64,000 nt of DNA from Stratiolaelaps scimitus (GCA_019614645.1 JABWDB010000011.1:5691501-5755500), one strand, 5' to 3'. Positions 46,510-58,002 are shown, counted from the stretch's first letter. The notes: generated from the sequence alone by a model not told the origin. Program-made: numbers and translations.

Positions 46510-46713
46510 CTAGCCATCCTCGTACTGATCAGAACGATCGGTGATCAGGCGATCGGACGGATCCGCAATAATAGAACCAGAGAATAACTGGAGCCGCACA
46601 CAAAAACCTGAATCGGTTGGCGTCAGCTGGAGTATATTATGACCGCTGGCCGTCTCGTACCATATATTAGAAGAACAAGATGCCGATACATAACGGACAT
46701 TCTCTTCGGCCAC
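46510..46713 (-). CDS. Gene C, last exon
   Basis: On the minus strand a branch-site-like GGACTAATCG is followed by TATTTGTCTGTTTAG, an excellent acceptor at 46715-46714. The exon opens in phase 0 (VAEENVRYVSASC...) and runs 67 codons to a TAG at 46510-46512. The peptide is mixed and foldable: YVSASCSSNIWYETASGHN, then LQLTPTDSGFCVRLQLFSG, ending ITDRSDQYEDG, with two or three cysteines. Phase 0 matches the donor of the exon at 48831-49018. The family is not recognised. If joined as proposed, this would be the C-terminal domain of a membrane protein. An ATG is absent, so it is not a stand-alone gene. Confidence 0.5.
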   Translation of the reverse strand: MAEENVRYVSASCSSNIWYETASGHNILQLTPTDSGFCVRLQLFSGSIIADPSDRLITDRSDQYEDG

Positions 46714-46719
46714 CTAAAC

Positions 46720-47706
46720 AGACAAATAGATGCGATTAGTCCACCTCAACTGAGAATCGCTGACAATGTTGTTCTTAGGGATTGACGGGCATTTCTGAAC
46801 AGGGAACGAGCCGAATCCGACGCCGGAAAATCAGTATGAAGAGGCTAGCTAAGCATTATTGCACCGTATGAACGATGGTGACAATCTCTCGATGTTGAGG
46901 TGAGCGTATCGTCACGGTAGAAGGGAGCCAGAAGTTACTATGCGAGAATTCGACGAGCAATCGCAAATGTTCCATGTAAGATGTTGCTGTTCTGTTATAT
47001 AATACATAATATGTATAAATATATATATATATATATAAAAACATAAGGATTCATAAAGATTAGTAATATATTTATATATATACAATAATTAGTGGCGTTC
47101 TTTTCTACGTAGCTTACGTTGTTGTTCTATCCGCATTTACAGAAAAACTAGCAAAGAATGCAAAAAGCGCTTCCTGGGCAACTGCCGAACTTCGTTAGCC
47201 TTCGATAGAGTTGCGTTAGCTTACGAACAGCCCAACCCGATTTGCGGGTCCCCATGAGGGCAGTCTGGGCTATCCTTGTTTTGTTATATATACATAATGC
47301 ACACGTTATCAAATAATATCTTCAGAATCCTATATATATATATACATAAATAAATAGCACAACGAACGACCTCCCGCAGTGAGCGTCAGATACAGATCCA
47401 ATGTGCGACCTCGCATTTCGCACTAGCCACTCAAAAGACATATATTTGAATAAATAATAAACCCATACGGTTTACAAGGCCTTTGTAGATGCAGCTTACA
47501 AAATACCTGATAAATTACCATAAAAGTCATCCCCTCTCAAACCGTTCGATGCGCCACTCAAACGCGATAGCTACACTGGCCTATTCAGGCCGAAAGTTGT
47601 TCGTAATACCCGGGAAATTGACAGGACGAGCCTGTTTGATTAGTAGAAAAGTGGACGATAATTGTACCCCGCGGCTGAACGTGGAATACATCAAGAAATC
47701 GCCTTC

Positions 47707-47746
<40 letters not shown>

Positions 47747-48378
47747 TTAAGAATAACAGCGTTTGTAATTTGTTTCGTACCGAGAGGTACTACTTCTACC
47801 TATATCAAACACCGCCCAATCCTAGGCCCTGCCACCTTTTTGGCCATGAAAGGGTTATGCATACAACGATACCGGTCTTCTCTCTCCTGCCCCACGCTCC
47901 CCGTCGCGTGCCTCGTCCTCGAATTGTACATCCCTATGCAGGTAGTTTCTCTCACGTCTAATCGGTGACAATCGTATGTCCACGCACGCAAACAGGTGAC
48001 AATTTATGTAAAGTGAACCCTACCCCCCCCGCTCTGGTGACTGCTGCTGTTCGTGCCAAACAATGATGATCTGACGCTGCCGCCGTAGCGTGCCAGATCC
48101 CTAGTTGGCCTCAACGCAAATGTCGGCTCGAAACATCGAAATTCGAGCACAGTACACTGTATACATCAACATTTCGACGGTGGCCATTGTCGAAAATCGA
48201 CGGAGAGAATGCTGCTATACGGCCACGAATCCTGCTTTTCCTCCTGCTGGCGCCGCATTGAAACGGTCACCCGACGGTGGGCCACTGTGCGTTCTCAATG
48301 CACAAATGTCTGTGGCGGCCATTGTGTCGAAATGACGAACAGCCTTTGAAGGACAACCGCGCGCGGCTGCCCCTTGTG

Positions 48379-48414
<36 letters not shown>

Positions 48415-48830
48415 AGAGAGAGAGGAGTCTTCGAGTCGAACCGGGTTGGCTGGGGTCGAGTCGGCCCAGGTCGATACCAGGTGTGGCCGGGGTGGTCCTG
48501 CCGCACGCTTACCGAATATTACCACGTTCATCTGTATCCCTCTACGAAGGGGGTAGCATGTACTGGTGTAAATGAGCGTAAAATAAATGACTGAACGAAC
48601 AAAAATGAGAACATCCAACAAGCCCTCCCGCGTCAACAGATAACGGAAACAATGAATCCACACACACATACACACTGAATCAATAGAACAGGCGTACAAC
48701 GTGTACATATATATATATATATATCTCCATACACTGCATTGTGGATAGCATACTATATATAATGTCATAGACGAAAGCGCCATGATACATGTTGAGTAGC
48801 TTTTGGCGTACTGGCATCATTGTCATTTAC
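46720..48830. other. Likely intron of gene C with microsatellites
   Basis: It holds (TA)n arrays at 47017-47038, 47330-47345, 47709-47744, 48380-48409 and 48705-48724. Open frames across these arrays are Tyr-Ile artefacts. No other exon was supported. Confidence 0.45.
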
Positions 48831-49018
48831 CAGAGCGTGAGAGGAGGCGGACAAAGGTAGGATGTTTGATGTTTCGTGATTCGAGACATCGACCGTTTTG
48901 TGCATGGCCGGGAACTTGTCCACGTGAACGCGGTTATTGCTTTCATAGTATTCTACTATGAGTAAACACACAGCAATAGCTACAGATACACCCGTCGAAT
49001 CGCAGAGCAAAAATAATG
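48831..49018 (-). CDS. Gene C, exon with membrane segment
   Basis: A T-rich tract ending TTATTATTAG gives an acceptor at 49020-49019; a second possible one is 12 nt upstream in the same phase. The frame encodes a hydrophobic segment in two parts (LFLLCDSTGVSVAIAVCLLI) followed by VEYYESNNRVHVDKFPAMHK and a Ser/Asn/Thr-rich tail ending SASSHAL. It ends at a good donor, CTG|GTAAAT, in phase 0, which fits the last exon at 46713 across an intron of about 2.1 kb. Entry is in phase 1. The exon looks like the membrane anchor of a type II protein, or a signal peptide with its start in a missing upstream exon. The intron holds several (TA)n arrays. A different-frame ATG at 49134 was not connected. Confidence 0.42.
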
Positions 49019-49669
49019 CTAATAATAATACTACCACACGACAACCGAATCGGAATTATTTCTCGTACACTCGTGCAATGGCCACGCCGAGTTTCGTCGA
49101 CCTTATATCGGCCTATCGTGCCTGTGTTCGTCATTTCGCTCGTTATCGAGAGGGGTATTGCTATTATCTTGCTGTTGTATATTGTCTCAACTCAGTCTTG
49201 CTACGCGTGAATCCCGCGGGGAACTCGCGGGCCGCGGTTCTTCGCAATAGGAAATCGTATTCAATTCGATTAACAAAAATCGCTAGCGAGATGCAGATGA
49301 GGGGGTGACGCTAACAGAGCTAAGAGCACCCGCTTAGAAAATGAGAGAGAGAGAGAGGAATCGGCCGAAGAAGAGCTACGAGCTGTTAATTAAGTACTCG
49401 AAACGAAAGATTCTATTGAAATACTACGAAGAAGTGGCATGGTAAATAAATAGAAACTTTTACGCACACTTGATGATGCGACACGCTTTTTTTGCCTCTG
49501 ATTTTGTTCCGACGTCAGCAGAGCTGTGAAGAGAAAATTTGTCGATTTCTATGTGGTAATTCCATATGGATGTTCCTCGTACATTTGGTGTAGCGTGTTT
49601 CTGCAAAAAACATCTCGTTTTTAGTCGAAGCACTTCTGGCGTATAATTATTAGTTATTATTCATTATCA

Positions 49670-49686
49670 TTCTTAGTTATTATTTA

Positions 49687-49740
<54 letters not shown>

Positions 49741-49757
49741 TATTATTATTATTATTA
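49670..49757. repeat. (TTA/ATT)n trinucleotide array
   Basis: About 85 bp of ATT repeats with a few interruptions, upstream of gene C. Confidence 0.95.
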
Positions 49758-50112
49758 ACCTTGTTAGTCTCTAGGTAAGGAGGATAGGTCTGGTAGTATA
49801 TACGATGAAATGCCTTTCTCTTCTAAAATGGCAACGATTATTACGGCCATAGCCGTGGATCACAAACCCACAGCAAGTCCACCTACGCACAGAACTTCTC
49901 GCGTATGCGGAGATTCTCTCTGCAGGGGATGGATTGCTTTTCAATGGTTCTGCCAGCAACCCGTGAGCTTGTTGTAAACACGAGCTAACTAAGCTAAATA
50001 TTCACATGGACACTCCGCGCCTGCTCCGGACGTGTCTGCCCGCGAAGCGTTTCGTGATCACGGAACCATTCTCCCTTAGCACATGTCACACATAGTAATG
50101 TAACCAACGATT

Positions 50113-50259
<147 letters not shown>

Positions 50260-50379
50260 TTCTGATCAGGTGTCTGTGAATCTTCCACGTTCGTCGTCTT
50301 CGCGAGGAGGTTCTCATCCGAGCTTCTTCTGATCTAGCCACTGCCACTACTACCTTTGACATTTCTTCCTTCAGATGGA

Positions 50380-50558
50380 TCTGTTCCGAACAGGTGGTGC
50401 CTCCTCGAGAAAGAGAAAGCTCCGCGGAGAGACAATACCTTCGCGCTCGATATTGCCGGTCGCAGCGCCACCGCCACCGCCGCTGCCGGCTGATCGTGAT
50501 GCGTCGCAGTGAAGCACATTAGCGTTTTTCTTTCGTTCGCTTATGTCCGGGGGTACCC

Positions 50559-50597
<39 letters not shown>

Positions 50598-50970
50598 TCT
50601 GAGCGGAGTCGAGTTCACTCTCGTTCGTCTCCCGTGCAACGTCGCCTCGCTCGATATCTCTACCAGTTCCCCGCGGGTTAACCCCTTATGTCATCCGGGG
50701 GGCCCGCGTCCATGCAGCTCACAGACTCGACCTTCTTCGTCGATGCCTCGAACGCCGTCGGAGCCGATCATACCCACTTCGTCGACACGACAGCGGGCTC
50801 GTTGCCGTTTCTGCTCTCTCGCCTCTTGTCGACCCTGCCTGTTGCTGTGTCGCGCATATGAGAGTTGGCGAATCGAACAGTCCAACGAGTTGAGCCGCCC
50901 TTATGTCGCCAGTGCCGGGGGGCACCCTCGCGGTCCGTAACTTTCATTCACAGACACCAGCACCGTCGCC
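50380..50970. promoter_or_regulatory. GC-rich island upstream of gene C
   Basis: CpG-rich with CCGCCACCGCC-type runs and a (TA)n array at 50561-50595. It could hold the promoter or 5' exon of gene C (minus strand), but no start codon with a matching phase-1 donor was identified. Confidence 0.2.
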
Positions 50971-50999
50971 GCCGCCGCCACCGAAATCTCAATGGACTC

Positions 51000-51790
51000 T
51001 ACATTGGATGGGTTAGGTATAGTAAACAGTGCGGCGGACCGAGTTGACGGCTAAATGGGTGGTCGATGTCTGACATAGTTAACACCATCAGCACAGCATG
51101 TAGTTAGAGGGTGTACTTCGAGTCAGTGATTTGGCTTGAGGTATTGTTGTTCATAGAAATGCTTATTTTCTTTAGGTCGAATGTCGTAGATACTATGTCC
51201 GAGATTGGCAATATCCAAATATTGTAATGTATTAGACGTCGATATACAAGATTTTCCTAGGAATCTGATTTCGATTATTGCCTGAGGCTCCAACTGTGCA
51301 TTATTGCTTCCACTGAACTAATAATTACTGTAAATTGGTCGATATGACTAAGTAGTAGAATGTAGTTATGCATATTGAAACCATACCACTACACTATGAT
51401 GCACGTGATTGAAAGGGGTCGCGCATTCAATGCTGAAGCTAATTAATCATTTTCTCTCTATTGATTTCAATTTTGATGGATTTGAAGCTTATTCAAGTAC
51501 GTTCATCAAGTCTCACTCCTTTGAAGGAGATGACGTATCACTATCCGCACCCCTCATCCCAATTGCTTATGCCGTTGTCGCCTATTTTTATGAGTATTCT
51601 GTTTAAGCGACATACGTATATGTATATATTTTTTATTTTTGTTTTATTTTCACTCTGTTCGAGTAATTACAACGGTGTGTACAATATACAAGTCAGTTTC
51701 CGATGTGTAAGGTTTCAAGTAAAAAATTGTAGAAGCATTTTTTTTTTTTCTTGGTTGATGCCATATATATATACATATACATATATATAT

Positions 51791-51821
<31 letters not shown>

Positions 51822-53500
51822 GTATGGCATCAACCGAGCTTACTTCAGGTATAATCATTATTTAATTACTCGATGTTTTAGCGATCTAAACTGAGCGATT
51901 TCCCTCGATGGATCGCCATCGTCGAATCGCTCTCGACGATTTCGCCTTACGGTGCCGTACGACCATAGGACAATCTGCAGCCTTTCTCAGGTCGTTCCAG
52001 ATGAGCTGGCCTCATGGATCTGCTTCTAGTATGCCTCCATTCACAGTAGCTTTTTTTTTCATAGTAGCTTTTGCCTGTCACTGGCGTTCAGCTTATCCGT
52101 TCCCACCGATATACCGCGTGGCCACCGAGCAATGGCTACGCCTGACGCCTGACACGGTCACCGCGACATCCACTCTGCAGTGCGTTGAATAGTGAAACTC
52201 CAATTAAGGCTCGGCAATCGACGCCGGCTTCCCGAACCACGAGGGACACCCCGGTCCACGAGTGGCTACCATCGAGACGAGCTAATAGGAAAAACTGAAT
52301 GAATTTGCTGCATTCGAACGCATGCCCAGTCGGTCTGTATTGGCCAAGCGACGTACACTGTTGTGGGCGTAGATTCGACTGCTGGTGGTGACACAGTGGT
52401 TACGGAACGGACAGCGTCGAAAGGCGGGGCAGGGAGGTGGACGGACGAAATGGCCAACGGACAGTTGCTTGGCTGCCACTCGATGGCCAAGCGACCCAGC
52501 GGATGGGTGGCGGTTCGAGCCGCGCCGCTGCCCCCTCCAACGAATCTAGCAGCGGTTCGAGTTCCTAACGGTTCGGGACATCCTGCGGCGTCGAAACTAG
52601 AATGACGCTGGCGGTGACAGTGAGCCTCTGATCGGAGCGATTCGTTGACACACAACAACCATTCATAGGCATACATTGTACATGCGCTGCGGAAGTAGTG
52701 TATTGTATTATTATCGAACAGTGGAGTTTTTGTTCATGATCGAGATCAATATGGGGGAGGGGGAGGGGATTTACCGTGGTTCGAAATGTATCCCCAGGAT
52801 CAGGATAAATGCCAGCCCACGAGTGAGTGCTGGCATCGATATTATATGCAATTCGGCATAAGTTAATTCGAGCTGCAGATTGCCGAGGGGCTAAGAGCAG
52901 ATGGATGTAGCTCGGTAGAATCAATGAAGACACAGATAACAAACGCTAGCCAAGGATGCATCGACAATCGTATAAGCATTAGGCCTGGAAAGGCCACGCC
53001 CTCAAAACACGTTCAAAATGCTATGCCTGCATTGCTACGTGTCTCGTTGACAATCTAGCTATTGGCAACGTTTCGACCGCGTCCTTCAGCATCTCCACGT
53101 AGATGCCCGATGTTGAACAGCTGCTCACGTACGTGGTTCGGCGTTGAACGCCATCTAAGCGGCTAACCACGATCCAGCCTGATACAATTCGGGATCGCTT
53201 CACGCTGTCAAGCTACCAAGATTCGCTAGGACATCCGTTCGTTCCTTGAGCGCGACATTCTCGCCGCACCATTCTAGCTGCTTACGTGTCTTTGGCGAAC
53301 GCCAATGAACGACTCGCCCGTGAGGAGCCCCTCAAAGATCAAACCAGCTCACATCGCCAATTCCATCAGCGTTCGTAGTGTTCTCTCGGTCGAGTGTGCC
53401 ACTCAGCTCATCTGACTGTGAAAAGCAGAACTTAGCCAAGATTTGCCCTAACTGCATGTCTAATCACCCGATATTTTGAGACAGACAATTACTCAAGTTA
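51000..53500. other. Stretch without a supported gene
   Basis: A+T-rich at 51100-51870, then mixed. Open frames at 51461-51802 and 51908-52192 (plus) and 52266-52942 (minus) lack splice support. The inverted repeat at 51753-51835 is listed separately. Confidence 0.4.
51753..51835. repeat. 83-bp inverted repeat with (TA)n core
   Basis: GGTTGATGCCATA and TATGGCATCAACC flank a (TA)n core. The unique 13-bp arms show that the TA array expanded inside a palindrome rather than beside it. Confidence 0.85.
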
Positions 53501-53504
53501 TCCA

Positions 53505-53580
53505 AGTCAGCGTGGTGGTTTGGACGGCTGAGTCTCTGGCTGTAAAAAGCCAGAGGGCGCAGGTTCGAATCCCGTTGCTG
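53505..53580 (+). repeat. SINE family 1 head, tail missing
   Basis: The tRNA-like head is well preserved: GGACGGCTGAGTCTCTGGC, a perfect stem-loop CTCTGGCTGTAAAAAGCCAG, and the B-box GGTTCGAATCCC. The usual ACATATAAGAG body does not follow; sequence changes near 53580 toward a family 2 fragment in opposite orientation. Confidence 0.65.
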
Positions 53581-53620
53581 CTGAGAAGCTGCGTTGAGAA
53601 ATTGTCGAGCACAGAGGAGA

Positions 53621-53715
53621 TTGTGCAACAGTGGCGATCGAACCCGTGCACCTACGGTCTCCTCCGATTGCGAGACGCACACGAATGCACCACCAGGCCA
53701 CTGGGCTCGACGAGG
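53621..53715 (-). repeat. Repeat family 2, tRNA-like head (minus strand)
   Basis: Read on the minus strand it has AGTGGCCTGGTGGTGCATTC (an A-box-like start), CGTAGGTGCACGGGTTCGAT and CGCCACTGTTGCAC. GGTTCGATCGCC is a B-box-like element. The segment GATCGAACCCGTNCACCTAC is shared with 58118-58140. Confidence 0.55.
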
Positions 53716-53821
53716 ACAGAGGGCCTGAAGTGCATCTACTGCAAACATCGGCTGGCACTTTTATTCGACTATTCTCAGCCTGGTCCTTAATATAGGCTAC
53801 TGTGCATATATATTTGCATCT

Positions 53822-53878
53822 TCGGAGACGTATTGATAAAGCGGATTGAAGGAGACGTATTGATAAATCGGATGAATG
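53822..53878. repeat. Tandem duplication, 28-bp unit
   Basis: GGAGACGTATTGATAAA followed by GCGGATTGAA, then the same unit again with TCGGATGAAT. Two copies, few differences. Confidence 0.75.
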
Positions 53879-53879
53879 G

Positions 53880-54855
53880 GTCAAATGGAACTAAATGCAA
53901 CATATCTCTGGCTGGCTATTTTTGCCTAGCATACGCGGCCTGCTTCAGCTTGGCCTTCATATCTCGTGGAGAAGTCTGCTGATAGGGCTTCGATGAGTTC
54001 GAGTGGTCGACGAAAATCGATAATTACACTAAGAAATGTATAATTCGAAACCTATAATTAGAGAAGAAAGTTAGCAACAGATGATGAAACTGCTTCGTCG
54101 CCGATAACTGGTCACAAAGGCGTGAAGCAACCTCTGATGACAGCAATTGAATTTCGAACTTGAAGTTAAACTGGGGGGTATCTAGACTTAGGGGCCGAAG
54201 AGCGGTCGAGGATTGTCTATGACCAGTAGCAATTTTCCTAAAGACCTCTCATATTTCTCTCGAGATGAATCGCTGGACCGGCCGGCCGTACAGCTGGCGA
54301 TAGTATAGCCCAGCTATGAAATCCATATTTGTCGTTGACACGTGCTGAAAGCTGTTCGTAAATCGGCGGGCAGCCTGTTAAACGATTCTACAAACTCGAG
54401 CGACCACAAGTTTTCGAGCCTGGACGCGCACCGCACACGCGCTGGCGCAGTCGAACCAGCTCGATACTTGTTGATAAGGCTAATTCAGGCATATCCAATT
54501 CTGCACGTAAATCATAGCTTGAGGAAGGCTCTCGCGGCGGACGCCAAAAATTGATCGATGCATGTTTCTGCCTTAAGATCGGTGCCAGTTTGCTAGTCAC
54601 CCTCCGACATGGTGAAAACTTTTCGATCCGCTAAATGGCAGGCGACAGGCGCCGACGATTAACGCTGACACGGAGCCGTTGCGTAAGACGCACGCGTTCG
54701 CCGACGTTTAGCTGCCGTCGTGAGCTTTTCTTCGGTATACCGAGGGAAAGTAGCTTTCCAATTGAGCATAGAAACGTTTTTCTCAATTGGGCGACCTTTG
54801 AAACGATTGCTCCTAACGTCGATTTAGGCGAACGCCGGGCTCGTTCTGTCGTCAT
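53880..54855. other. Stretch without a supported gene
   Basis: Short frames only. The minus frame at 54631-54858 is the unspliced continuation of the candidate exon at 54859-54939. Confidence 0.4.
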
Positions 54856-54858
54856 TAC

Positions 54859-54939
54859 CTGCCAGCTGATTCTGTGACGTAGAAAATAATCGACAATCTG
54901 CTCGGCAGGTATCTTACAAGACGGGTCAGTCGTACACAT
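54859..54939 (-). CDS. Candidate exon, short folded peptide
   Basis: The minus-strand frame MCTTDPSCKIPAEQIVDYFL continues to SWQ, 27 codons, and ends at a strong donor, CAG|GTAATG, in phase 0. An in-frame acceptor-like GGCCGTAG|GCGATG lies just upstream, so the ATG may be internal. The frame continues past the donor for 75 codons with an Arg/Lys-rich, less protein-like sequence, as expected for an intron. The product is unknown and no partner exon was identified. Confidence 0.28.
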
Positions 54940-55023
54940 CGCCTACGGCCGCAGGCAACTCTAGGGGATAAATAGACTCTGAGCAGAGGATGGTGGTTTT
55001 AGCAGGTAAAGGCGGTTTTGCCA

Positions 55024-55042
55024 TCGACGTCAACGCCCCCCC
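55024..55042. repeat. Poly-C run
   Basis: A near-pure C run of about 16 bases. No coding meaning. Confidence 0.8.
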
Positions 55043-55466
55043 CCCCCCCCCTGCATGGATCGGCCCGACACTTTTATGGCGATTCGAATGTCTCTGGTGG
55101 TGTCCGTGCATTTGAAGGAAATTTCCTCCTCTCAAAGGAAAGAAAAGGTAGCCAAAGAAACACCAGCTGAACGTTCTGTATATACCTGCCGCCATTTATC
55201 CACATTTGGCAACCCCTTGTCCGAGACCACTCTCTCCTCTTCCCCCAGACGCGCTGTGACATGCGAAGCCCACATGCATATCAGCATTTTACAGGCAAGC
55301 AAAAAAATCAACAGCAGTTGTCGAAGTGTCTGATATGTCTGCCCGCATCAAAGCTTCCATATGTTCCTTCGCAAGCGGCGAAATTTTGGTCCGCTTGCGC
55401 TCATCCACGGACTTGAATCACCGTGAGTTTCTCGCGAGACTCCACAGTGCGCACCAGCAAGATAGA

Positions 55467-55554
55467 TAGAGAGAGAGGGGGAGAGAGAGAGAGGGAGAGA
55501 GAGGTACAGACAGAGAGAGAGAGGGAGAGAGAGGTACAGACAGAGAGAGAGAGA
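55467..55554. repeat. (GA)n array with GGTACAGACA duplication
   Basis: GA-rich sequence in which GGTACAGACAGAGAGAG plus a following GAGGGAGAGAGA segment is duplicated in tandem. On the plus strand it translates to Arg-Glu runs that falsely extend the frame at 55423-56010. Confidence 0.9.
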
Positions 55555-55559
55555 TTCTT

Positions 55560-56008
55560 GAACAGCGAAAAAATCCCTCTCGACAAGAGCGATGTGTCGG
55601 AGAAACCTGTGTTCGTTCACACAGGTTCACACTTCAAGCCTTTACAGCCACAATCGCTGGGGGTAGACCACGATAGCGCCATCGTACTCATGGCTGAACT
55701 TCCCGATTCATCTGATGCTGGTACTACTACATCGTCACGTACATCGGTTCGTTCATTGATCGTGGCGGCGGCGGCTGCCTTGGCGATGCGATTTCTCCTA
55801 GAACACAGCGTTCGTCGCCAGCCCCGGACCGCTACCGTTCGGGTTGAGAGATGTTTCAACGCCGCACGAGTGGATCAGGATCCAGTTACACGGTGGCTCA
55901 CCCGAGACCGCCGAATTTCTCCTCGCCCTATCTTTACGACCTGCTCGACCTTCAGGAGCACTTTTTCTCAAAGTGATTCTACTCACTCACGTATCACTAG
56001 CGGCGGAT
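55560..56008 (+). CDS. Weak candidate ORF after GA array
   Basis: Downstream of the GA array the plus frame reads FLNSEKIPLDKSDVSEKP, then GVDHDSAIVLMAELPDSSDA and an Ala/Leu helix (SLIVAAAAALAMRFLLEHS) before turning Arg-rich and stopping at 56010. The middle is coding-like, but no start codon or donor is clear and the minus strand is open over the same bases. GC-rich composition makes chance openness likely. Confidence 0.2.
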
Positions 56009-56578
56009 AGGCTAGGCTAGGTTAGGCTCTCCGCGACGTACCCTCGCTGATCTCTGTAGTCTTACTAGTTGTAGATTATTGGCTCATTTCCGCATTCTGC
56101 CGGTGTCTCTGGGCCGTTCGCTTTTGTCGGCTTCTTCGAGGACGCGTCGAAGGCGAGGCATCGGCAAGCTTGCGGGCCTATCTGTGTAAGGTCGCCTATC
56201 TGGCCGCGGAACGAAGACCAAGAGGGCGCGGACGCTAAGCGAACGATGATGAGGCGCACCTAGGCAGGTTAGGTCTGCCGGCGAGCGCTGACTTCTTGCG
56301 ACCATTTGCATTGTGAAGTTCCCAGCAAACGGCGACAGCTATGGAAAAAAGACGACGCAGTGAGGACACGCATGTGCAGTTGCGGGCCGGCACCGGTCGG
56401 GAGGGGGGGGGCCGAGAGCCTCCGAGACCAGCGTTCTCGGAGCGGATACGGGGGGAAGGTCTGGTCTTAATGGCACGACTACCCACACCAATCTGTTGAG
56501 GGGGTTATGCGAGATGGTCGCATGCGCATTTTCGTCCGATCCGATATAAGAATGAAGCAAGCAAACAGATCGACAGAA

Positions 56579-56824
56579 TCATAAACTTTCATCAGCGGTG
56601 AGGTGCCCTCGAAAGGACTTCAATGTTTCTTCGATCTTTGCCTTCGAGGTCTGACGACTTCGATGTTCAAGAGTGATGCAGCCAGCGGCAGTCTTCATGG
56701 CCTCGACGCCTTCATCAAGGCTCATCTTCACTCGGGCGTTGGTAGGGTGCTTCGCGAAGAAGTCTCTACGGCTGTGAATGTGGATCCAACCAAAGATCGT
56801 TGCGCGGGCGGCTCCTTGCATCCG
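56579..56824 (-). CDS. Candidate terminal exon or small ORF
   Basis: A minus-strand ATG at 56821, just after an acceptor-like TTGTTCTCAG|CGG, opens 80 codons to a TGA at 56579-56581. The C-terminal half (MSLDEGVEAMKTAAGCITLE, then KIEETLKSFRGHLTADESL) is amphipathic, helical and protein-like, with GC-rich third positions. There is no branch site or polyadenylation signal that I can point to. The plus-strand frame at 56603-56869 is its shadow. Confidence 0.28.
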   Translation of the reverse strand, partial: RMQGAARATIFGWIHIHSRRDFFAKHPTNARVKMSLDEGVEAMKTAAGCITLEHRSRQTSKAKIEETLKSFRGHLTADESL

Positions 56825-57118
56825 CTGAGAACAACTTACTGGGAGACTGTGTACGTGTTGTTGAGTTAGTAAAATACGAGAAACGCATTTTAAGTACTAA
56901 AAAATAAAAAATAAAAAAATATATATATATATTTATATTCCAAAAAAATTCTCAGAACCCTTTTTGCAGTTCCTGATTTCGTTCAAGTATACGCAACGGG
57001 CGTTCCAGTCAATCTCATCATCGTCAATATCACTCGGACTTTACCTCCTGTGTGCCTCCACCTGTTAACCTCATATATCTGTTTCTCTCCACTTGCTCGT
57101 GTTTCCCTATGATCGCCA

Positions 57119-57331
57119 ATGTTTCAATGCGATTTGCAGTTCGAGCATCGAATGCTCAAGGATCGCATGTTAAGTGCGCAATTGTTTCTCATCACGCGAG
57201 CTTCAATTATTATTATTAGTATCATTATGAAGATACTTCGACGTCAGCACTTCAACGTCGCAGTTCTGCAATTTGTAAATAGTCCTGGTTTTCTAGAGCA
57301 CATCAAAAAGAGACCCGCAAATTGTCTCTGA
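57119..57331 (+). CDS. Weak small ORF
   Basis: An ATG at 57119 (context CGCCAATGT) opens 70 codons beginning MFQCDLQFEHRMLKDRML and ending KKRPANCL. Part of the middle is a translated ATT run (IIIISII). Composition is acceptable but nothing else supports it. Confidence 0.15.
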   Translation: MFQCDLQFEHRMLKDRMLSAQLFLITRASIIIISIIMKILRRQHFNVAVLQFVNSPGFLEHIKKRPANCL

Positions 57332-57508
57332 TTCAGCAGTGTACTTCGATCGACCTATTATTGACGAGTATCGACGCAAAGTGATTTAGCAGTACCCAAG
57401 TCTGTTGGGGATTTTTGGGACACAACATCTCCGATTGAGAGGAAGAACAAATACAATGAATTCTCGACTTGACTGGCCGTTCACAATATATACAAAATAT
57501 ATATATAG

Positions 57509-57978
57509 AACGTCTCTATTGTTCCTATATATATATATATATATAGGTGTCAATAATTGTGATGTTCTATTACATTAGTGTTGCCGAAATCGAAGGCTCA
57601 ATAATTCATTCACGGGACTTGTAATGAAATGTACAATAATTATGACGCTCCGATTGTCCTGAGCGTGTGTGCGACACACGTACATAGGTACGCATTCAGC
57701 AAACGTCGCACCAAACTTGTATCCTTGGTGCAACAATAAAGCAGACGCTCTCCGGTCTCTGGAGAGTCAGTCACGTACGAGACGGCGATCAGTACGCACC
57801 AAAGAACCGTGTTGTCTTTAGAGATAGGTAACGGGATACGATCAAGCACCATCCTGACGAAGCGTGAAATTCAGATTTACGAATACCCCGTCTATCACGA
57901 ATACCATCACGCTATCGCAACCTACCCTACAGACCGTCGGGTAGGTGATATTTCTCAATAGGAACAATAGAGACGTTC
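57509..57978. mobile_element. MITE-like element with 19-bp perfect terminal inverted repeats
   Basis: GAACGTCTCTATTGTTCCT at 57509-57527 is repeated exactly in reverse complement at 57960-57978. TA flanks both ends (…TATA|GAACG … CGTTC|TAAA), consistent with a TA target-site duplication as made by Tc1/mariner-type transposases. The inside, 470 bp in total, has no long frame, so the element is non-autonomous. A (TA)n array sits just inside the left end. Other copies are not seen in the window, so the boundaries are inferred only from symmetry. Confidence 0.6.
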
Positions 57979-58002
57979 TAAATAATATAAAATACCTAAT
58001 AA

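Noticed and set aside
55423..55620. Arg-Glu-rich coiled-coil-like peptide
   Set aside because: It is a translation of the GA microsatellite.
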